DNA from: an uncultured Acetobacteraceae bacterium | GTDB taxonomy: Bacteria; Pseudomonadota; Alphaproteobacteria; Acetobacterales; Acetobacteraceae | DNA: 35,867 nt | Reading direction: 5' to 3' | NCBI GenBank assembly: GCA_946476985.1 | Contig: CAMKWS010000012.1 | Location: 1 to 35,867 of the forward strand | Shown here: in pieces, positions 1 to 8,924 of the stretch | How the letters are laid out: each line of letters opens with the position of its first letter | Numbering within the stretch: position 1 is the stretch's first letter | Program-made: the position numbers and the translations under genes | The notes under the pieces: generated by a model | Seen by the model: only the letters and a program-made list of their open reading frames with translations | Database searches by the model: none | Told to the model about the DNA's origin: nothing

Positions 1-38
1 GAAGCTAGATAGGTAATCGCTGAATCAGATGCCTACTA

Positions 39-78
39 CCTTTCTCCCCTTTGCTTATGAATTGTGAGGGGAGAGAGG
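39..78. terminator. Imperfect hairpin downstream of the pirin gene
   Basis: The arms at 39-50 (CCTTTCTCCCCT) and 67-78 (AGGGGAGAGAGG) pair over 12 bp with one T-G wobble. The short outer pair CTAC/GTAG (33-36 and 82-85) may extend the stem. It lies just past the stop of the minus-strand pirin gene. There is no long T-run on either strand, so it could be a terminator for that gene or for a gene left of the window, or just an RNA-stabilising hairpin. Confidence 0.45.
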
Positions 79-96
79 TTTGTAGGGTAGGGAAGA

Positions 97-798
97 TCAA
101 GCAGCCGTATCAACGAGGACGATCTCACTATCTTCAATGGCGTGGATAGTGAGTGTCTCTGTCTCTGAGATAGCAGCACCATCTTGCTGGCCAACAAGTT
201 CTCCTTGAACCTTTACTGCACCTGCGGCGAGAACAAGATAGGCAAGCCGTTCTTTGCCCAAAGCATAGTCAAGTGTTTGACCTTTTCTGAGTGTCGCTCC
301 AATGACGCGGGCTGGGGTGTGAATGCGCAGAGCGTCTGTGTCTTCTTCATACCCAGAAGCGAGAATAACAAATTGCCCACTACGCTCTCCTTTGGGAAAA
401 GTTTTGGTCCCCCATGAAGGGGCATGACCTTGTTGGTTAGGCCTAATCCATATTTGGAAGATCTTAGTTGGGATGGTTTCATGGTTATATTCGCTATGGA
501 AAATCCCTGTACCAGCGGACATAACTTGTACATCGCCAGCTTCGGTACGACCTGTGTTACCGAGGCTATCTCGATGCGTTATGGCTCCCTGGCGTACATA
601 GGTGATAATTTCCATGTCGCGGTGAGGGTGGGTGTCAAAACCTGTCCCAGGGGCGATGGTATCGTCATTCCAGACGCGAAGTTGCCCCCACTGCATACGC
701 TGAGGATCAAAATAATTCGCAAAAGAAAAATGATGCTTCGCAGTAAGCCATCCATGATCGGCAGCGCCAAGTTCCGCATATGAACGAACAGAAATCAT
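97..798 (-). CDS. Pirin family protein (YhaK/quercetinase-like bicupin)
   Basis: This is a cytoplasmic cupin metalloprotein of 233 aa, the usual size for bacterial pirins. The N-terminal cupin carries the four expected metal ligands: His57 and His59 in HPHRDMEIITYV, and His101 and Glu103 in SAGTGIFHSEYN. The C-terminal cupin (about 130-230) lacks them, as is normal. Some family members have quercetin 2,3-dioxygenase activity and others are redox cofactors of transcription; the sequence does not decide between these. The start is supported by AAAGGAG seven bases upstream. The gene is divergent from a LysR regulator across a 182-bp gap, the typical layout of a LysR regulator and its target, so regulation by the neighbour is an inference. 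Confidence 0.93.
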   Translation of the reverse strand: MISVRSYAELGAADHGWLTAKHHFSFANYFDPQRMQWGQLRVWNDDTIAPGTGFDTHPHRDMEIITYVRQGAITHRDSLGNTGRTEAGDVQVMSAGTGIFHSEYNHETIPTKIFQIWIRPNQQGHAPSWGTKTFPKGERSGQFVILASGYEEDTDALRIHTPARVIGATLRKGQTLDYALGKERLAYLVLAAGAVKVQGELVGQQDGAAISETETLTIHAIEDSEIVLVDTAA

Positions 799-980
799 AA
801 GATTTCTCCTTTATGAATGATTATTATGCGGTATTTTAAAAAGAGGTATTACGTTCTTATATAGAAATAATAGAAAGCTATTGTTTCCTTTTTTATGCTT
901 TATAGGGCTAGGAGGACTTGGAGAGGGCTATAGACACACCATTGTATAGTGGGCGAAGTGCTTTTCTCGGAGATTACACC

Positions 981-1898
981 ATGAGACTGCCAGATTTTGA
1001 AGCGTGGGCTATTTTTGCAAAAGTAGCAGAGCATGGCTCTTTTGCTCGGGCAGCTGATGAGCTTCATCTTTCACGACCAACGATATCGAAGGCGGTGGGA
1101 CGACTGGAGATGTCTCTAGGGGTGTCTCTTTTTTCACGAAATTCCCGACAACTTTCGGTGACAGAGACTGGACGCTTGTTGTTAGGACGAGCACAGCGCA
1201 TTTTATTAGAAGCAGAGTTAGCTGAAGGGGAAGCGCGTGGAGGTAAAGTGAAACCTTCAGGGCTTATCCGCCTTACGGCACCGATGACATTTGGGGTTCG
1301 CCATTTATCACCTATTTTACCTGCGTTTTTAGAACAATATCCTGAGATTGATCTTGCTGTGAATTTTAGTGATTCTTTGGTGGATCTGGTGGCAGAAGGG
1401 TACGATCTTGCTTTGAGGATCTCCTCTTTGGGGGATTCATCTTTGCGGGCGAGGCGTTTATGTACGGTGCCGTTACATCTTGTGGCAGCGCCTGTTTATT
1501 GGGAGCGTATAGGTCGGCCGCAGCACCCACGGGACCTCAAAGATCATAAAAGTTTCGTGTATATGAATGGTGCTGCAACAGGAATGCTTCGTTTTCAGAA
1601 ACATGGGACAAATGAGGAATATCTCTTGTCTCAATCATCACGCTTTCAGGCGGATAATGCAGAAGCTTTTTTACCCGCTTTAAATGCGGGTTTAGGTTTT
1701 GGTGTTTTCCCGCAATTTATGGTGGATGATGGGTTGAAGAGTGGCCGTTTAGAGCGGGTTCTGCCGGAATGGGAAATGGCAGAGATTGGTTTATATCTTG
1801 TCACTCCCAGCAGTACGTTGAGGCCGGTACGTGTAACATTACTGCTAGATTATCTGACTCAAATATTCAGCCAGCCGCATTTAGACACAGCTTTATAA
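981..1898 (+). CDS. LysR family transcriptional regulator
   Basis: This DNA-binding regulator has 305 aa from the chosen start. The N-terminal winged helix-turn-helix spans about residues 5-65, with the recognisable stretch FARAADELHLSRPTISKAVG, followed by a linker helix. A LysR substrate-binding domain spans about residues 90-295. I chose ATG 981 over the upstream in-frame TTG at 918. GGAG sits eight bases before 981, while the TTG has its Shine-Dalgarno only two bases away and adds 21 residues that LysR proteins do not have. The effector is unknown. Because it is divergent from the pirin gene, it probably controls that gene and itself. Confidence 0.93.
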   Translation: MRLPDFEAWAIFAKVAEHGSFARAADELHLSRPTISKAVGRLEMSLGVSLFSRNSRQLSVTETGRLLLGRAQRILLEAELAEGEARGGKVKPSGLIRLTAPMTFGVRHLSPILPAFLEQYPEIDLAVNFSDSLVDLVAEGYDLALRISSLGDSSLRARRLCTVPLHLVAAPVYWERIGRPQHPRDLKDHKSFVYMNGAATGMLRFQKHGTNEEYLLSQSSRFQADNAEAFLPALNAGLGFGVFPQFMVDDGLKSGRLERVLPEWEMAEIGLYLVTPSSTLRPVRVTLLLDYLTQIFSQPHLDTAL

Positions 1899-1910
1899 AT
1901 AAGAGTGTCC

Positions 1911-1943
1911 GCCCGCTTGGATGAGGGGAGTGTGCAAGCGGGC
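1911..1943. terminator. Hairpin between convergent lysR and DUF1460 genes
   Basis: A perfect 9-bp inverted repeat, GCCCGCTTG (1911-1919) and CAAGCGGGC (1935-1943), encloses a 15-base loop. It occupies the 52-bp gap between two convergent genes. It lacks a clear T-run, so termination strength is uncertain, but the position suggests a shared bidirectional terminator. Confidence 0.6.
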
Positions 1944-1950
1944 AGATGCT

Positions 1951-2865
1951 TTAGATGAGGCGATAAATGGTAATGCCTTGGCGGTTATGCTCTTGCAGAT
2001 ATGACACAAGTGGCGTGTCGATCACATAACGATGCTCTTTCAAAGAAGAGGCATTGCGGAAATAGAGTTCTCCCTTTTCCCAAATAGCAAAGCCTGTGTG
2101 GGAGACGTCTAGCCCGATGAGAGGGCTATAGATACCTATGATATCGCCGGTTCTAATTTTGCAGGCTAAAGCAGCTTTATCAGAACTTTTAGCCGCAAGA
2201 GCCTGTGTTGGAAGATAGTGGATACACCGTTTTTTAACGGGAATATTCGGCACATAATAGCCAGTATTATTGGGTTTGAGGTTAAGCTTTTTCTTTGTTT
2301 TCTTGGCAAGAGGTCCGAACCTGCAGCTTACATCACGGCAGAGGCGTGGTGAGCCGGTGAGCCAATCACTTAAAAAGTGGCGACGTTCTGCAAATTGTAC
2401 ATGATGATGGAGATAACGTGTTGAGATAAGCTCTTTTAGAAAGCTCGTTTCATCGTGGCTTGCGCTTAAGGCAACAACAAGCTCGACAAATGTCATGCAG
2501 TTGACCCCTGTAAGGGAGAGGGTGAGCTGCTCTTTAACTGTGGGCGAGCCGATGAGGGGGATATCTTTATAGGGCGTGCCCAGCATAGCATGTGAGATAA
2601 GAGCAATGCGTTCTGAACGTGTTTGATGCGGCCCTAAGCTTGTGAGTTGCTGGATGAGAGTACGCTCGTCTTGAGTGGCGAGCGTAGTGGCGGCTGAAAA
2701 GACGCTGCTTTTAGCAGGAGTTGGGGGCGGCCCCTCCTGGGGAAGAAGAGGAGGGGGAGCAGAGCTTTGCGCTTGCGTGGAGGTAGCTGCAGCGGCTGTG
2801 GAGAAAGCGTAAGAGAGGAGCCCCAATTCGGCCCCAATACCTGCAAGGAAGAGACGCCTTTTCAT
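1951..2865 (-). CDS. Secreted DUF1460 protein (NlpC/P60-like amidase fold)
   Basis: This 304-aa exported protein starts MKRRLFLAGIG and has a hydrophobic segment ending in an Ala-rich stretch near residue 27, consistent with a signal peptide. A Pro/Ser-rich linker follows (about 36-60). The DUF1460 domain runs from about 65 to 300. Its catalytic-type cysteine is Cys123 in TGVNCMTFVE and its histidine is His256 in DVSHTGFAIW. Characterised relatives are N-acetylmuramoyl-L-alanine amidase-like cysteine hydrolases acting on cell-wall fragments, so a role in peptidoglycan turnover is inferred. It lies 23 bp downstream of the phosphodiesterase gene on the same strand, so the two are probably co-transcribed. 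Two extra cysteine pairs (Cys176/Cys181 and Cys214/Cys235) could form disulfides in the periplasm. Confidence 0.85.
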   Translation of the reverse strand: MKRRLFLAGIGAELGLLSYAFSTAAAATSTQAQSSAPPPLLPQEGPPPTPAKSSVFSAATTLATQDERTLIQQLTSLGPHQTRSERIALISHAMLGTPYKDIPLIGSPTVKEQLTLSLTGVNCMTFVELVVALSASHDETSFLKELISTRYLHHHVQFAERRHFLSDWLTGSPRLCRDVSCRFGPLAKKTKKKLNLKPNNTGYYVPNIPVKKRCIHYLPTQALAAKSSDKAALACKIRTGDIIGIYSPLIGLDVSHTGFAIWEKGELYFRNASSLKEHRYVIDTPLVSYLQEHNRQGITIYRLI

Positions 2866-2888
2866 AGAGGGTGTACCTTTGCCATGAG

Positions 2889-3908
2889 TTAGACAAGATA
2901 ACGTGCGCTTTGCTCTGCCATTATAAAGTGAATCCCAATGTCATTTCCATCCTGAAGATTATGATAGATCTTCCGGGTGTTATCGGTATTGCTCTCGAAT
3001 GTTTCTTTCACATGGGTGACAAGTACCTGCAGGCCGCGGATGTAATGGCGTCCCCCACATTCATGCCCGAGGTCACGCAATGCTTGGAGAAGATCTTTAG
3101 GGCGCATATGACCGAAGAGAGCATTATCTGCACGGCCATCAGGATAGGTTGCTTCCATAATAATGGCTTTTAGCTTGCCTTCTTTTACAAGAGGAGCAAT
3201 GGCCTGCCAGACGGTATTTAGATGTGCTTTGCCTTCTTCTGTGTTGGCTTCCGTATCGCCCATATACAGCACAGCATGGTCATTATGTTTGATGAGAAAG
3301 GCTGTTGAGGTTGTGTTGCCATGGGCAAGAGGCCACGCTGTAATATCCAATTGAGTATGAGTGATGCGCTCAGTCTGGCCGGGTGTCATATCCTTATAGT
3401 GATATTTACCGATGTGAGGCTCAGCCCCTTGGTTGCCCATATTCCCCCAAACGCGGTTGTTGAAGAGGTGCTCGGAGAGGATCTCACGTGTTTGGGGGAA
3501 AGCGTAAATGGGTTTAGCTGTGTCATCTGGTGAAGAGAGAACAAGGCCTGCAACATGGTCGAGATGTGCATGGCTAATGAGGTAGGCGCGGATTGTTTGG
3601 TGTAAGACAAGTCCAGCACGGGTGAGAGAGGGATCCAAGTCTACAGGGATATCATTAAGGATGTGTTTTTTCTCAGCGCGTTTTAGCCCGTTCCCTAATG
3701 TACCGGCATCACATAGGACAGCCTCATTCGTGCCAAGTGGGCGGATCATATAGGAGGACATGTTGCCATCTAATACGCCACTGCGTGCCCCTAGGGCGAT
3801 GATCTCAAAGCTAGGGTTACTATGGGCAAAAGTGATGGGAGCTTCTGCCGGTTGTGCGCTAAGGCTAGAGAATTTCTTTTTAAGAGCGTTTAGAGTTTGA
3901 ATCGGCAT
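2889..3908 (-). CDS. Class II 3',5'-cyclic-nucleotide phosphodiesterase (metallo-beta-lactamase fold)
   Basis: This 339-aa enzyme would hydrolyse cAMP or cGMP to the 5'-monophosphate. The class II signature HxHLDHxxG is present as SHAHLDHVAGL, with His113, His115, Asp117 and His118. Further ligands are likely His196 (LAHGN) and Asp218 (YMGDTE), and a THVK motif sits near the C terminus. It resembles the family of yeast PDE1 and Vibrio CpdP. No clear signal peptide is seen, so a cytoplasmic location is likely, although CpdP-type enzymes can be periplasmic. It is the first gene of a probable two-gene unit with the DUF1460 protein. An AGGA ribosome-binding site precedes the ATG. No cyclase or CRP gene is in the window. 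Confidence 0.9.
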   Translation of the reverse strand: MPIQTLNALKKKFSSLSAQPAEAPITFAHSNPSFEIIALGARSGVLDGNMSSYMIRPLGTNEAVLCDAGTLGNGLKRAEKKHILNDIPVDLDPSLTRAGLVLHQTIRAYLISHAHLDHVAGLVLSSPDDTAKPIYAFPQTREILSEHLFNNRVWGNMGNQGAEPHIGKYHYKDMTPGQTERITHTQLDITAWPLAHGNTTSTAFLIKHNDHAVLYMGDTEANTEEGKAHLNTVWQAIAPLVKEGKLKAIIMEATYPDGRADNALFGHMRPKDLLQALRDLGHECGGRHYIRGLQVLVTHVKETFESNTDNTRKIYHNLQDGNDIGIHFIMAEQSARYLV

Positions 3909-4102
3909 GGTCTCTTTTTCCTAATAACTAAAGGAACGAGGGCTCCTAGAGGTGTGGTCCACATGTTGAGGACGTGTTTTGATAAGATAGGGCTTCGGCG
4001 CTAAAAGCGATTAGAATTGCCTTGGGGCTGTATCCCTATTAATGGTTTCTCAAGTTTAGAATACTCTCACCTTGGGAACAGGGAAAGAGGAAAGGAAAAT
4101 CC

Positions 4103-4615
4103 ATGCGGTTTTTACCCCTTAAGATGATGGTACGCATGATGGGTGCTGTGTTTGGTCTTGCCCTAGTTGGGCAGGAGGCCGCCACCGCGGCAGGGGCCCC
4201 ATATGGTGCTGAAATGCCGGCCCAATGTGATAATGCGCGATTTGTAAAAGATCAGGCTCAATATGATCAGCGTTTTAGCGCACGTCCTGTCCCATATGGG
4301 CAGCATCTAGATTTGCCTGAACATATCTGCGGCAAAGTAATCCGTGTGTATCGATCACGTCATACACGTAGTGGTTGGCATGGGTATTTTTTGATGTCTG
4401 TTTCTGGGGGAGCCCCTCTACGCATCGTCTCGAATTTAGATGAGATGTCTGCCCCGGCGTGGCCATGGGTAAAGGTAGGTGACCAGGTCGAGGTGCAGGG
4501 GCGTTATTATTATGATGGCCCCCACCGTCAGGGCTTAGACTGGACACATCACGGAACAAGCCGTCGTTGGCCATGGGCGGGATTTGTGAGTGTAAACGGC
4601 CAGCGTTACCAGTAA
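4103..4615 (+). CDS. Secreted DUF3465 domain protein
   Basis: This small exported protein has 170 aa. A basic, Met-rich N terminus and hydrophobic segment end near TAAGA (about residue 31), a probable signal peptide. The mature part matches the DUF3465 pattern. A cysteine pair (Cys42 and Cys76) comes first, then HGYFLMSVSGG, IVSNLDEM, VKVGDQVEVQGRYYYDG and LDWTHHG, where the family has an HNID-like segment, a GD-V-G-Y strand pair and a WTHHD motif. The fold is expected to be a small OB-like beta barrel. No biochemical function is established. It is a single-gene unit with a GGAAAGG-type ribosome-binding site and a strong terminator directly after it. Confidence 0.78.
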   Translation: MRFLPLKMMVRMMGAVFGLALVGQEAATAAGAPYGAEMPAQCDNARFVKDQAQYDQRFSARPVPYGQHLDLPEHICGKVIRVYRSRHTRSGWHGYFLMSVSGGAPLRIVSNLDEMSAPAWPWVKVGDQVEVQGRYYYDGPHRQGLDWTHHGTSRRWPWAGFVSVNGQRYQ

Positions 4616-4622
4616 GTGATAT

Positions 4623-4663
4623 CTTACCCCCGTAGAGTATATCAGGCGGGGGTAAGTTTTTTT
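4623..4663 (+). terminator. Factor-independent terminator of the DUF3465 gene
   Basis: The perfect 10-bp arms CTTACCCCCG (4623-4632) and CGGGGGTAAG (4647-4656) are followed directly by seven T (4657-4663). This is a textbook intrinsic terminator on the plus strand. Its right arm and T-run lie inside the last codons of the convergent clpA, whose stop is in the loop region at 4642-4644. Confidence 0.92.
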
Positions 4664-6969
4664 GAAGAGTGAGAGTTGGTCTTTACAGGTCGGCTTGACG
4701 CTGCCGTGATATGGAAAGTTAATTTATCATCACGGGCCCCAATTTTTACGGTACCCCCCTCAGTTAAACGACCAAAGAGAATCTCCTCAGCCAATGGTTT
4801 TTTGATGTGCTCTTGGATCAAGCGCCCCAGAGGGCGGGCTCCATTGATGCGGTCATAACCGTGTTCGGTCAGCCAGTTACGGGCTGTTGTAGTGAGTTGT
4901 AGAGAAATATGCTTCGCCTTAAGCATCTCCTCTAGTTGGTGTGTAAATTTGCTTACAATATGACGCACAACATCTGGTGAGAGTGGTGCAAAAGGGATGA
5001 TGGCATCTAGGCGGTTGCGGAACTCTGGCGAAAAGAGACGTTTAATGGCCTCTTCATCGTCACCAGAGCGAGTGGTGCGCCCAAAGCCTATAGCTTCCTT
5101 GGAAAGGTCGCTTGCGCCTGCATTGCTGGTCATGATGAGGATAACATTGCGGAAATCGACTGTTTTGCCGGTGTTATCTGTTAGCTTTCCATGATCCATT
5201 ACTTGAAGGAGGATATTGAAAAGGTCGGGGTGGGCTTTTTCAATTTCATCTAACAGTAAGACGGCATGGGGAGTTTGGGCGATGGCACTTGTGAGGAGGC
5301 CTCCTTGTTCAAATCCAACATAGCCGGGTGGTGTACCGATAAGCCGAGAGATGGAGTGTGCCTCCATATATTCAGACATATCAAAGCGAATTAGTTCAAT
5401 CCCTAAAGATTGGGCTAATTGTCGTGCGGCTTCTGTTTTGCCAACCCCCGTAGGGCCGGAGAACAAATAGCTGCCGATTGTTTTCTCACTATCACGCAAC
5501 CCAGCACGGGAGAGCATAACAGCAGAGGCAAGAGCATTTAGAGCATCATCCTGCCCATAGACAGCACGGCGCAGATCTCCTGGTAAAGCACGAAGGGCTG
5601 TGCGGTCATCTGTGGAAAGATGGCGTGGCGGGATATGTGCAATCCGAGCAACGGTTGCTTCAATATCTTTAACGCCAATTGTACGGCGCTTGCGACTATC
5701 GGGGAGCAGGCGGCAGGCAGCCCCGGCTTCATCGATAATATCGATCGCTTTATCTGGTAGTTTACGGTCGTGGATATAGCGGGCAGACATCTCCACTGCG
5801 GCTTTAATCGCAGGGTCGGTAAAACGGATATCATGATGTTTTTCGTAGCGCTCTTTTAATCCACGAAGGATACGGATTGTGTCTTCTTGAGAGGGCTCCG
5901 TGACATCGATTTTTTGAAAGCGCCGGGTTAAAGCGTGGTCTTTTTCAAAATGCTGGCGGTATTCCTGATATGTGGTGGAGCCGATGCAATGCAGTTTCCC
6001 TGCAGCAAGGGCTGGTTTGAGTAGATTGGAGGCATCCATAGAGCCATTTGTGGTTGCGCCGGCTCCGATGAGCATATGAATTTCATCAATAAAGAGCAGG
6101 CTGTCAGGGTGCTGCTCAAGTTCATTCATAATAGCTTTTAAGCGTTCTTCGAAATCTCCACGATAGCGGGTTCCTGCCAGAAGGCTACCAAGGTCGAGAC
6201 TATAGATGTGAGCGTCCTTGAGGATGGCGGGGACACGGTTTTGAATAATGCGGCAGGCGAGGCCTTCTGCAATAGCTGTTTTCCCAACGCCCGGTTCGCC
6301 CACAAGGAGAGGATTATTTTTTGTGCGGCGGCATAAAATTTGTATCACGCGTTCGACTTCTTCTTCACGGCCAATGAGGGGGTCGATCTTATTCTGTGTG
6401 GCGCGCTGATTCAGGTCCGTGCAGTAGGTGCTGAGAGCTTCTTTGGTATTTGCATCAGAAGATTCGTTTGTTTCTGCACTGTCGTTATGTTTTGTCCGTC
6501 CTTTTTTAGAGGAGCGTGCGTCATGGCGTGTGGCGCTGGTAGCTTCATGATGCTGCATACTATGGATGGCATCTAAGCGTGTGAGGCCTAATTGTTGGAG
6601 GAAGAAAACAGCATGACTTTCTTTTTCTGCGAAAAGAGCAATGAGAACATGCGCGCCTGTCATCGTAGAGCGGCCTGCACTTTGGATATGGATGGCTGCG
6701 CGCTGGATAACTCTTTGGAAAGCTGCCGTAGGTTGAGGAGCTTCTTCTTGGTCTGTGGTGGTAATACTTTGTTGTTCGGTTAGGAGAAAATGCTCTAGGT
6801 CGTGCTGCAATTGGAGCACGTCTGTCCGGCAGGCTGAGAAAATGGCCATAGCATCGCTATCTTCGCAGAGAGCGAGAAGGAGATGCTCGAGCGTGATAAA
6901 TTCGTGATGATTCTGCCCGGCGATCACAAGGGCGCGTTGGAGCGTCTGTTCTAATATGGAAGACAACAT
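4642..6969 (-). CDS. clpA: ATP-dependent Clp protease ATP-binding subunit ClpA
   Basis: This is the AAA+ unfoldase that feeds substrates into ClpP, 775 aa, close to E. coli ClpA. Two N-terminal Clp repeats cover about residues 1-145, then a charged linker (about 146-180). D1 has Walker A GEPGVGKT at 224-231 and Walker B LLFIDE at 291-296. D2 has Walker A GPTGVGKT at 505-512 and Walker B LLLDE at 571-575. The ClpP-docking tripeptide Ile-Gly-Phe is at 627-629 (SKEAIGFG), so interaction with ClpP is expected. There is no ClpB-type middle domain. AAGGAG stands eight bases before the ATG. It follows clpS by 98 bp on the same strand. clpP is not in the window. The C-terminal tail is basic and low in complexity. 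Confidence 0.97.
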   Translation of the reverse strand: MLSSILEQTLQRALVIAGQNHHEFITLEHLLLALCEDSDAMAIFSACRTDVLQLQHDLEHFLLTEQQSITTTDQEEAPQPTAAFQRVIQRAAIHIQSAGRSTMTGAHVLIALFAEKESHAVFFLQQLGLTRLDAIHSMQHHEATSATRHDARSSKKGRTKHNDSAETNESSDANTKEALSTYCTDLNQRATQNKIDPLIGREEEVERVIQILCRRTKNNPLLVGEPGVGKTAIAEGLACRIIQNRVPAILKDAHIYSLDLGSLLAGTRYRGDFEERLKAIMNELEQHPDSLLFIDEIHMLIGAGATTNGSMDASNLLKPALAAGKLHCIGSTTYQEYRQHFEKDHALTRRFQKIDVTEPSQEDTIRILRGLKERYEKHHDIRFTDPAIKAAVEMSARYIHDRKLPDKAIDIIDEAGAACRLLPDSRKRRTIGVKDIEATVARIAHIPPRHLSTDDRTALRALPGDLRRAVYGQDDALNALASAVMLSRAGLRDSEKTIGSYLFSGPTGVGKTEAARQLAQSLGIELIRFDMSEYMEAHSISRLIGTPPGYVGFEQGGLLTSAIAQTPHAVLLLDEIEKAHPDLFNILLQVMDHGKLTDNTGKTVDFRNVILIMTSNAGASDLSKEAIGFGRTTRSGDDEEAIKRLFSPEFRNRLDAIIPFAPLSPDVVRHIVSKFTHQLEEMLKAKHISLQLTTTARNWLTEHGYDRINGARPLGRLIQEHIKKPLAEEILFGRLTEGGTVKIGARDDKLTFHITAASSRPVKTNSHSSKKLTPA

Positions 6970-7067
6970 GAGGGCGCTCCTTATGGCACGAAGATATGTC
7001 AGAGTGACGAAACGGCGTAAGGGAAGACCAGTAGAAAGAACGTGCTTAGAACAAAATGGAGATGTTC

Positions 7068-7412
7068 TTACGCTTTCTCAAGGGTGCATTGCAGTGGGTG
7101 ATGATTTTTATGCGCTAAATCCATCACGAGGCCGACCTTTGTCTCTGCAATTTCATAGGTAAATACGCCACAAACGGCGCTACCATGGTTATGGACCTCG
7201 AGCATAATAGCATGGGCTTCATCATGATTTTTATTAAAGAAGTTTTCTAGAATAAACACAACGAAATCCATGGGGGTATAGTCATCATTTAGAAGCAATA
7301 CCCGATACATAGAAGGGTAAGAGATCTTGGTTTTCTTACTTGTTAAGGTATCGTTCTGTGCGGTTATATCATCACGTGGGATGGTGGGGTGGCTGATACC
7401 CAGATGCGTCAT
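7068..7412 (-). CDS. clpS: ATP-dependent Clp protease adaptor ClpS
   Basis: This is the N-degron adaptor that binds the ClpA N-domain and delivers proteins with bulky N-terminal residues, 114 aa. The core begins near residue 35 with [17 protein letters not shown], where Asn42, Asp43 and the MDFV segment match the binding pocket. [11 protein letters not shown] follows at 72-82, with His74 at the conserved histidine position. The first 34 residues are a polar, flexible extension of the kind that engages the ClpA pore. The start is supported by AGAGGA a few bases upstream. clpA follows 98 bp downstream, the common proteobacterial order. Confidence 0.96.
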   Translation of the reverse strand: MTHLGISHPTIPRDDITAQNDTLTSKKTKISYPSMYRVLLLNDDYTPMDFVVFILENFFNKNHDEAHAIMLEVHNHGSAVCGVFTYEIAETKVGLVMDLAHKNHHPLQCTLEKA

Positions 7413-7764
7413 GCTATCCTCTCTTACCGTAGTGGTATGTGCCTAAGCTAGGTTGTGCGAGCTAAAGCGTATGGCAGCCATTCGCTTTACAGTAAGTTTA
7501 TGTCTCTAACTTATATATGGCGTGTGTTCCACTTAGGTGGGATGCGCTGTTATTAGAACCATACTTAACAGATGGTATCATATAACAGATCTTCTCTTAT
7601 TGAAGAGGGATATTATCAATCTTGTTAAAGAAATTATTAAAGAGAAACTTAAAAAGTCACATTTTGTTGAATGTAAGGACTGGAAGTACCTAGACATTGC
7701 TGTTGCGAGGATTCTAAAGTGCGGCCACCAGCCTTTTGATTCGCCAGTAGGGAAGCCTTTTTTA
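7413..7764. promoter_or_regulatory. Long AT-rich divergent intergenic region between clpS and the D,D-carboxypeptidase gene
   Basis: These 352 bases contain no convincing gene. An open frame runs in phase into the carboxypeptidase from 7537, but it has no ribosome-binding site, odd composition and no family resemblance. Visible signals are a 27-bp near-palindrome (7463-7489), an inverted repeat TAAGTT/AACTTA (7493-7498 and 7508-7513) and an AT-rich block from about 7560 to 7660. The region should hold promoters for both divergent genes, but I cannot place them with confidence. Confidence 0.5.
7463..7489. repeat. 27-bp near-perfect palindrome upstream of clpS
   Basis: The left arm (7463-7475, T then AAAGCGTATGGC) and right arm (7477-7489, GCCATTCGCTTT then A) are inverse complements around one central base, with a single mismatch at the T/T pair. 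It lies 51 bp before the clpS start codon and 276 bp before the divergent gene. It could be an operator or an RNA hairpin in the clpS leader. No T-run follows. Confidence 0.6.
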
Positions 7765-8745
7765 ATGCGCTCGCTTGTAAGCCGTGCCTTGTTTTCTGCC
7801 ATTTTTTGTATGGCACTATTTTCCGGTACGGCACGGGCGCAGTATGTCGGTCATGTATCATCTGTTGTCTTAGATGCACGGACAGGGGCGATTCTCTCAG
7901 AAGATAATGCCGACTTACAGCGTTATCCGGCCTCTTTAACGAAGATGATGACGCTTTATATGGCGTTTCAAGCTTTAGAGCAGGGGCGGATTACCTTGCG
8001 TGATCAGATGCCGGTATCGCTTCATGCGTCTTTGCAGCCGCCTTCTAAATTGGGAATGCGTCCGGGGACGCATCTTTTAGTAGAGAAAGCGATCCTGGCG
8101 TTAGTGACGAAATCTGCCAATGATGCAGCCTCTACATTGGGGGAGTATCTAGGCGATGGGGATGAGGAACGTTTTGCTGAGCGCATGACATTCCAAGCGC
8201 GGAGCTTGGGTATGGAAAGTACAACATTCCGGAATGCTTCCGGCTTGCCAGACCCAGACCAAATCACCACCGCACGGGATCTTGCTGTACTTGCACGTGC
8301 ATTGCTGCATGATTACCCACAATATTACCATTATTTCGGGGTGAAGCGTTTTTTCTTCCGCCGTCATATGATTGAGAACCATGACCCTCTTCTTGGCCTT
8401 TATGAAGGGGTTGATGGGTTTAAAACCGGATATACAGACCTTGCAGGTTATAACCTGGTGAGCTCTGCTCAGCAGGGAGGGGTGCGTTTAGTAGGTGTTG
8501 TGTTGGGTGCGGAGACGAACGAGCAGCGCATCAATACAATGGTTCCCCTACTTAATCAGGGTTTTATGAGCATGGGATTGGCTCCTTTGCCATATATTGC
8601 TCCCCGCATTACACCGCGGCGGCGTTTTATGCAGCCTCATCATATGCGGCGCGGTGTTGTATTGGTGGCGTATCAACCTCGGTTTGGGGGAGTGCGTCAT
8701 ACAGCGCATATGTGGGCTTCACGTCGTGGGCACCACCGTTCGTAG
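7765..8745 (+). CDS. Serine-type D-Ala-D-Ala carboxypeptidase (peptidase S11, DacF/PBP5-like)
   Basis: This periplasmic enzyme removes the terminal D-alanine from peptidoglycan pentapeptides. It has 326 aa from ATG 7765. A signal peptide ends at GTARA (residue 25). The active-site motifs are SLTK (Ser57-Lys60), SAN (117-119) and KTG (220-222), in the right order and spacing for S11. The usual C-terminal PBP5 domain and amphipathic anchor are missing. Instead the last 45 residues are rich in Arg and His. I chose ATG 7765 because the signal peptide starts there and GGAAG lies nine bases upstream; the frame is open back to 7537 but that part does not look coded. Confidence 0.92.
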   Translation: MRSLVSRALFSAIFCMALFSGTARAQYVGHVSSVVLDARTGAILSEDNADLQRYPASLTKMMTLYMAFQALEQGRITLRDQMPVSLHASLQPPSKLGMRPGTHLLVEKAILALVTKSANDAASTLGEYLGDGDEERFAERMTFQARSLGMESTTFRNASGLPDPDQITTARDLAVLARALLHDYPQYYHYFGVKRFFFRRHMIENHDPLLGLYEGVDGFKTGYTDLAGYNLVSSAQQGGVRLVGVVLGAETNEQRINTMVPLLNQGFMSMGLAPLPYIAPRITPRRRFMQPHHMRRGVVLVAYQPRFGGVRHTAHMWASRRGHHRS

Positions 8746-8924
8746 TTCATCATAAGTCGGTTAAGATGTTGTAATGATTGCGTCCACCTGTGTGGGGAGG
8801 CGTTGCGTCATTATGGGATATCTATTTTCACTTCATATGAGGTCTTGCTTTGGTGGTTGGCGAGGCGCATCTTGCCAAGACTATTCAATATCATTGTGTT
8901 CATAAAACAGGACGATAACGCTTT

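Noticed and set aside
918-980. Upstream TTG start for the LysR gene
   Set aside because: The Shine-Dalgarno is only two bases from the TTG, and LysR proteins begin at the helix that follows ATG 981.
5538-5834. Reading frames opposite or inside clpA, ggt, rpsA and the glycosyltransferase genes
   Set aside because: They overlap genes with clear families, lack ribosome-binding sites and show no recognisable motif.
7537-7764. N-terminal extension of the carboxypeptidase open in frame from 7537
   Set aside because: A normal signal peptide begins at 7765 with a ribosome-binding site; the extension has none and does not resemble any domain.
8746-8924. Small gene between the carboxypeptidase and map
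   Set aside because: The only open frame (from 8803) runs into map in another frame and has no start signal; the gap shows only a short TAATGA/TCATTA inverted repeat.
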